From Flavobacteriales bacterium (GTDB lineage Bacteria > Bacteroidota > Bacteroidia > Flavobacteriales > Schleiferiaceae): a stretch of DNA of 34,097 bases. Shown one piece after another: positions 31,858-34,097 of this stretch. Numbering within the stretch: position 1 is the first letter of the stretch; the number at the start of each line of letters is the position of its first letter. Under the pieces are notes generated by a model. The model was given only the letters and a program-made list of their open reading frames with translations, made no database searches and was not told the DNA's origin. A program made the translations under genes and the position numbers. Where the stretch lies: positions 2,556 through 36,652 of the forward strand of contig JAAXJR010000036.1 in NCBI GenBank assembly GCA_012269745.1, written 5' to 3'.

Positions 31858-34097
31858 ATGCTCGTAAATACGCACAGTTACTACAGTTTGCGTTATGGGG
31901 CCGTGTCCCCTAAAGATTGGGTTAGCTTCTTTGAGGCACAGCCCTGGACACACATGGCCCTAACCGATATCAACAATACATCGGCGTGTATGACCGCATT
32001 GTACCTGCTAAAAGACAATGCTGCCAAACACCCCGTCATCGGTGTCGATTTCAGAAACGGCACACAGCAGAAATATGTTGTCTTGGCGCGTAATTGGGAA
32101 GGGTTTAAACAGATCAACGACCACCTGTCGTGGCATTTGGCCCACAAGGTAAAGTTTCCCGACCGCGCCCCTGTGACCGATTTGCCGGACACCTGGATCA
32201 TTTACAAGAACTACGAAGCCGTTGATGTCCAATCCTTAAAGAACAACGAGCTCATCGGCGTTGTGCCGGAGCTTATCAGCTCGTTACACATTCATAAGTT
32301 GCATGCTCACCAGCACAAACTCATCGCTTTGCCAACAGCTACATTCCGCGGCAAGCGCGACTTCAACGCGCACCGTCTGTTGCGTGCTATCGATGAAAAC
32401 ACCTTGCTGAGCAAGCTCGAGAAGGACAAGCAAGCACCGCCGACAGATTTATACCTAAACGACGAAGATTTAAGGTCTACCTACAAAGAGTACCCGTGGC
32501 TGCTGCGCAATGCTGAACAAGTGTTGGAATCTTGCCAGGTTGAGCTGCCAGAAGATCCCGCGTTAAACCTTCAGACCTACACAGGGTCCCGTGAAAAAGA
32601 CGTCAAACTTTTGAAGAAGCTGTGCTACGATGGGTTGACCTACCGTTATCCACAGGCCGATTTCAAGGTACGTGAAAGGATAGAAAAGGAATTGCAACTC
32701 ATTGAGCAAAAGAACTTTGTATCCTACTTTTTGATCAATTGGGACATCGTGAACTATGCCCAAAAGCGCGGCTATTTCTACGTAGGGCGGGGGAGTGGAG
32801 CTAATTCTATCGTAGCCTACCTGCTCAAAATAACGGATGTCGACCCCATTGAGCTCGACTTATATTTTGAACGCTTCATCAACCTTTATCGAACGTCACC
32901 TCCAGATTTCGACCTCGATTTCTCTTGGCGCGACCGTGATGATATCACCCAATACATCTTCAAGCGTTTCCCCAATACCGCCTTGCTGGCAACCTATAAC
33001 ACCTTTCAGTACAAAGCGGTAGTACGAGAACTAGGAAAGGTGTTCGGTCTCCCAAAACACGAGATTGACAAGCTTAGCATAGGAAAATTCAATAGCGGAG
33101 ACCTGGACCATCTCGCGCACCTTGTATTGCGATACAGCACTTATATACAGGGTTTTCCAAGTCATTTGAGCATACATGCAGGAGGGATTCTTATTGCCAA
33201 TGATAGCATACACTACCGCACAGCGACCTTCATGCCGCCCAAAGGCTTTCCAACGGCCCAGTTTGATATGGTCGTTGCAGAAGATATAGGCCTTCATAAA
33301 TTTGACATCTTGAGCCAGAGGGGACTGAGTAAAATTCAAGATGCATTGGCGCTGGTACGCAGAAACCATAAAAACGCCGAACCTTTCGATATCAGAGACC
33401 TGCAGCGGTTTAAGGAAGATGAAAAAGTGAAGGATTTATTGAGAAACGGCAAGGCCACTGGGTGCTTCTACGTAGAATCTCCAGCCATGCGCATGTTGTT
33501 GACCAAGCTTCGGGTAGATACCTATTTAGGACTCGTTGCTGCAAGTTCTATTATCCGGCCAGGTGTGAGTAACAGCGGTATGATGCGAGAGTATATTCTT
33601 CGCTTTACCGATCCTTCAAAGCGCAAAGATGCACATCCAGTGATGTTGGAGATCATGCCGGATACCTTTGGGGTGATGGTCTACCAGGAAGATGTCATCA
33701 AAGTAGCACACTATTTCGCTGGTTTAACCTTGGGAGAAGCCGATGTTTTACGCCGTGGTATGTCTGGTAAATTCAGGTCAAGAGATGAGTTTAAACGCGT
33801 TGAACAGCAGTACTTTAAGAACTGTAAGGAGCGCGGCTATTCAGATGATTTGGCCCGAGAGATATGGCGGCAGATTGAGAGCTTTGCGGGCTATGCCTTT
33901 GCTAAGGGACACAGCGCATCCTATGCAGTGGAGAGTTACCAAAGCTTGTATTTGAAGGCACATTATCCTTTAGAATACATGGTGGCTACCATCAATAATT
34001 TTGGTGGATTTTACCGCACTGAATTTTATGTTCATGAAGCACGTAAAAACGGCGGTAGGATAGAGCCTCCTTGCGTGCAACACGGCGATTATCCAAC
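31858..34097 (+). CDS. DNA polymerase III alpha subunit, DnaE2/ImuC-like (3' end outside window)
   Basis: Open from the ATG at 31858 to the window end (746 codons) with no stop. N-terminal PHP segment LVNTHSYYSLRYG has Asn where the first metal-binding His of HxH normally stands. Polymerase core: GRGSGANSIVAYLLKITDVDP, catalytic Asp350 and Asp352 in PDFDLDF, third Asp483 in HKFDILSQRGL, SIHAGGILIAN. Context after DinB and SRAP, and the short segment between PHP and core, indicate the error-prone second alpha subunit rather than the main replicase. It probably extends translesion products. Confidence 0.92.
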   Translation, partial: MLVNTHSYYSLRYGAVSPKDWVSFFEAQPWTHMALTDINNTSACMTALYLLKDNAAKHPVIGVDFRNGTQQKYVVLARNWEGFKQINDHLSWHLAHKVKFPDRAPVTDLPDTWIIYKNYEAVDVQSLKNNELIGVVPELISSLHIHKLHAHQHKLIALPTATFRGKRDFNAHRLLRAIDENTLLSKLEKDKQAPPTDLYLNDEDLRSTYKEYPWLLRNAEQVLESCQVELPEDPALNLQTYTGSREKDVKLLKKLCYDGLTYRYPQADFKVRERIEKELQLIEQKNFVSYFLINWDIVNYAQKRGYFYVGRGSGANSIVAYLLKITDVDPIELDLYFERFINLYRTSPPDFDLDFSWRDRDDITQYIFKRFPNTALLATYNTFQYKAVVRELGKVFGLPKHEIDKLSIGKFNSGDLDHLAHLVLRYSTYIQGFPSHLSIHAGGILIANDSIHYRTATFMPPKGFPTAQFDMVVAEDIGLHKFDILSQRGLSKIQDALALVRRNHKNAEPFDIRDLQRFKEDEKVKDLLRNGKATGCFYVESPAMRMLLTKLRVDTYLGLVAASSIIRPGVSNSGMMREYILRFTDPSKRKDAHPVMLEIMPDTFGVMVYQEDVIKVAHYFAGLTLGEADVLRRGMSGKFRSRDEFKRVEQQYFKNCKERGYSDDLAREIWRQIESFAGYAFAKGHSASYAVESYQSLYLKAHYPLEYMVATINNFGGFYRTEFYVHEARKNGGRIEPPCVQHGDYP

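Noticed and set aside
1-34097. CRISPR array, IS element, prophage or integron
   Set aside because: No regularly spaced direct repeats, transposase, integrase or terminal inverted repeats were seen; base composition and gene order look like core chromosome throughout.

Overview
The window looks like a chromosomal segment of a marine-type member of Bacteroidota, order Flavobacteriales (Cryomorphaceae/Schleiferiaceae-like is my guess; no rRNA is present to test it). Reasons: many starts are preceded by the Bacteroidota sigma-factor -7 element TAnnTTTG rather than by a Shine-Dalgarno sequence. The gene content is also typical of the group: an S46 dipeptidyl-peptidase, a TlpA-like thioredoxin lipoprotein, a START-like protein, a WcaJ-type sugar transferase next to a conserved lipoprotein, a DPP11-like/di-heme peroxidase pair, and a B12 TonB receptor followed by a BtuG-like lipoprotein. 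Nothing looks like a phage, IS element, integron or CRISPR array. Coding density is very high and no stretch above 300 bases lacks a gene or a structured RNA.

Layout. 1-330: end of sucD and its terminator. 355-3524: tight + operon of a zinc-ribbon membrane protein, a SPOR-like membrane protein, fabG and a VWA-like membrane protein. 3521-4597 (-): TlpA-like thioredoxin lipoprotein. 4639-7806: S46 peptidase and di-heme peroxidase pair. 7883-9157: glyA. 9191-10613: divergent PAP2-like protein and a small lipoprotein. 10642-10761 (-): a 39-residue membrane protein. 10908-10981: CAU-anticodon tRNA. 11153-12192: START-like protein and a canonical PAP2 phosphatase. 12193-16592 (-): four-gene run of conserved lipoprotein, WcaJ-like transferase, 3-hydroxyacyl-CoA dehydrogenase and exported bleomycin-hydrolase-like peptidase. 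16694-19714: pcm, smpB, pyrD, HMG-CoA lyase. 19717-22707: cobalamin riboswitch, btuB-like receptor and BtuG-like surface lipoprotein, with a DUF6580-type membrane protein converging from the other strand. 23264-28830: regulator, PhoD-like phosphatase, M14 peptidase, short SSB, ACT-like protein, flavoprotein and helical-repeat protein. 28919-34097: LexA-like (S24) regulator, DinB, SRAP/YedK-type protein and a DnaE2-like polymerase alpha subunit that runs off the window.

How they work together. Two functional modules stand out. The first is B12 uptake: the riboswitch, TonB receptor and beta-propeller lipoprotein form one transcript, and the RNA has a visible regulatory hairpin that can kiss the aptamer and compete with an alternative helix. 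The second is a DNA-damage/mutagenesis cassette in which a self-cleavable regulator precedes a Y-family polymerase with a clamp-binding motif, an abasic-site crosslinking protein and a second replicative-type alpha subunit. It resembles the imuA-imuB-dnaE2 cassette of Proteobacteria, but with a catalytically complete DinB in the ImuB position and SRAP in place of ImuA. I see no wholly unknown multi-gene system; these two modules, a previously short-ORF-hidden membrane peptide and the leaderless promoter architecture are the best leads.
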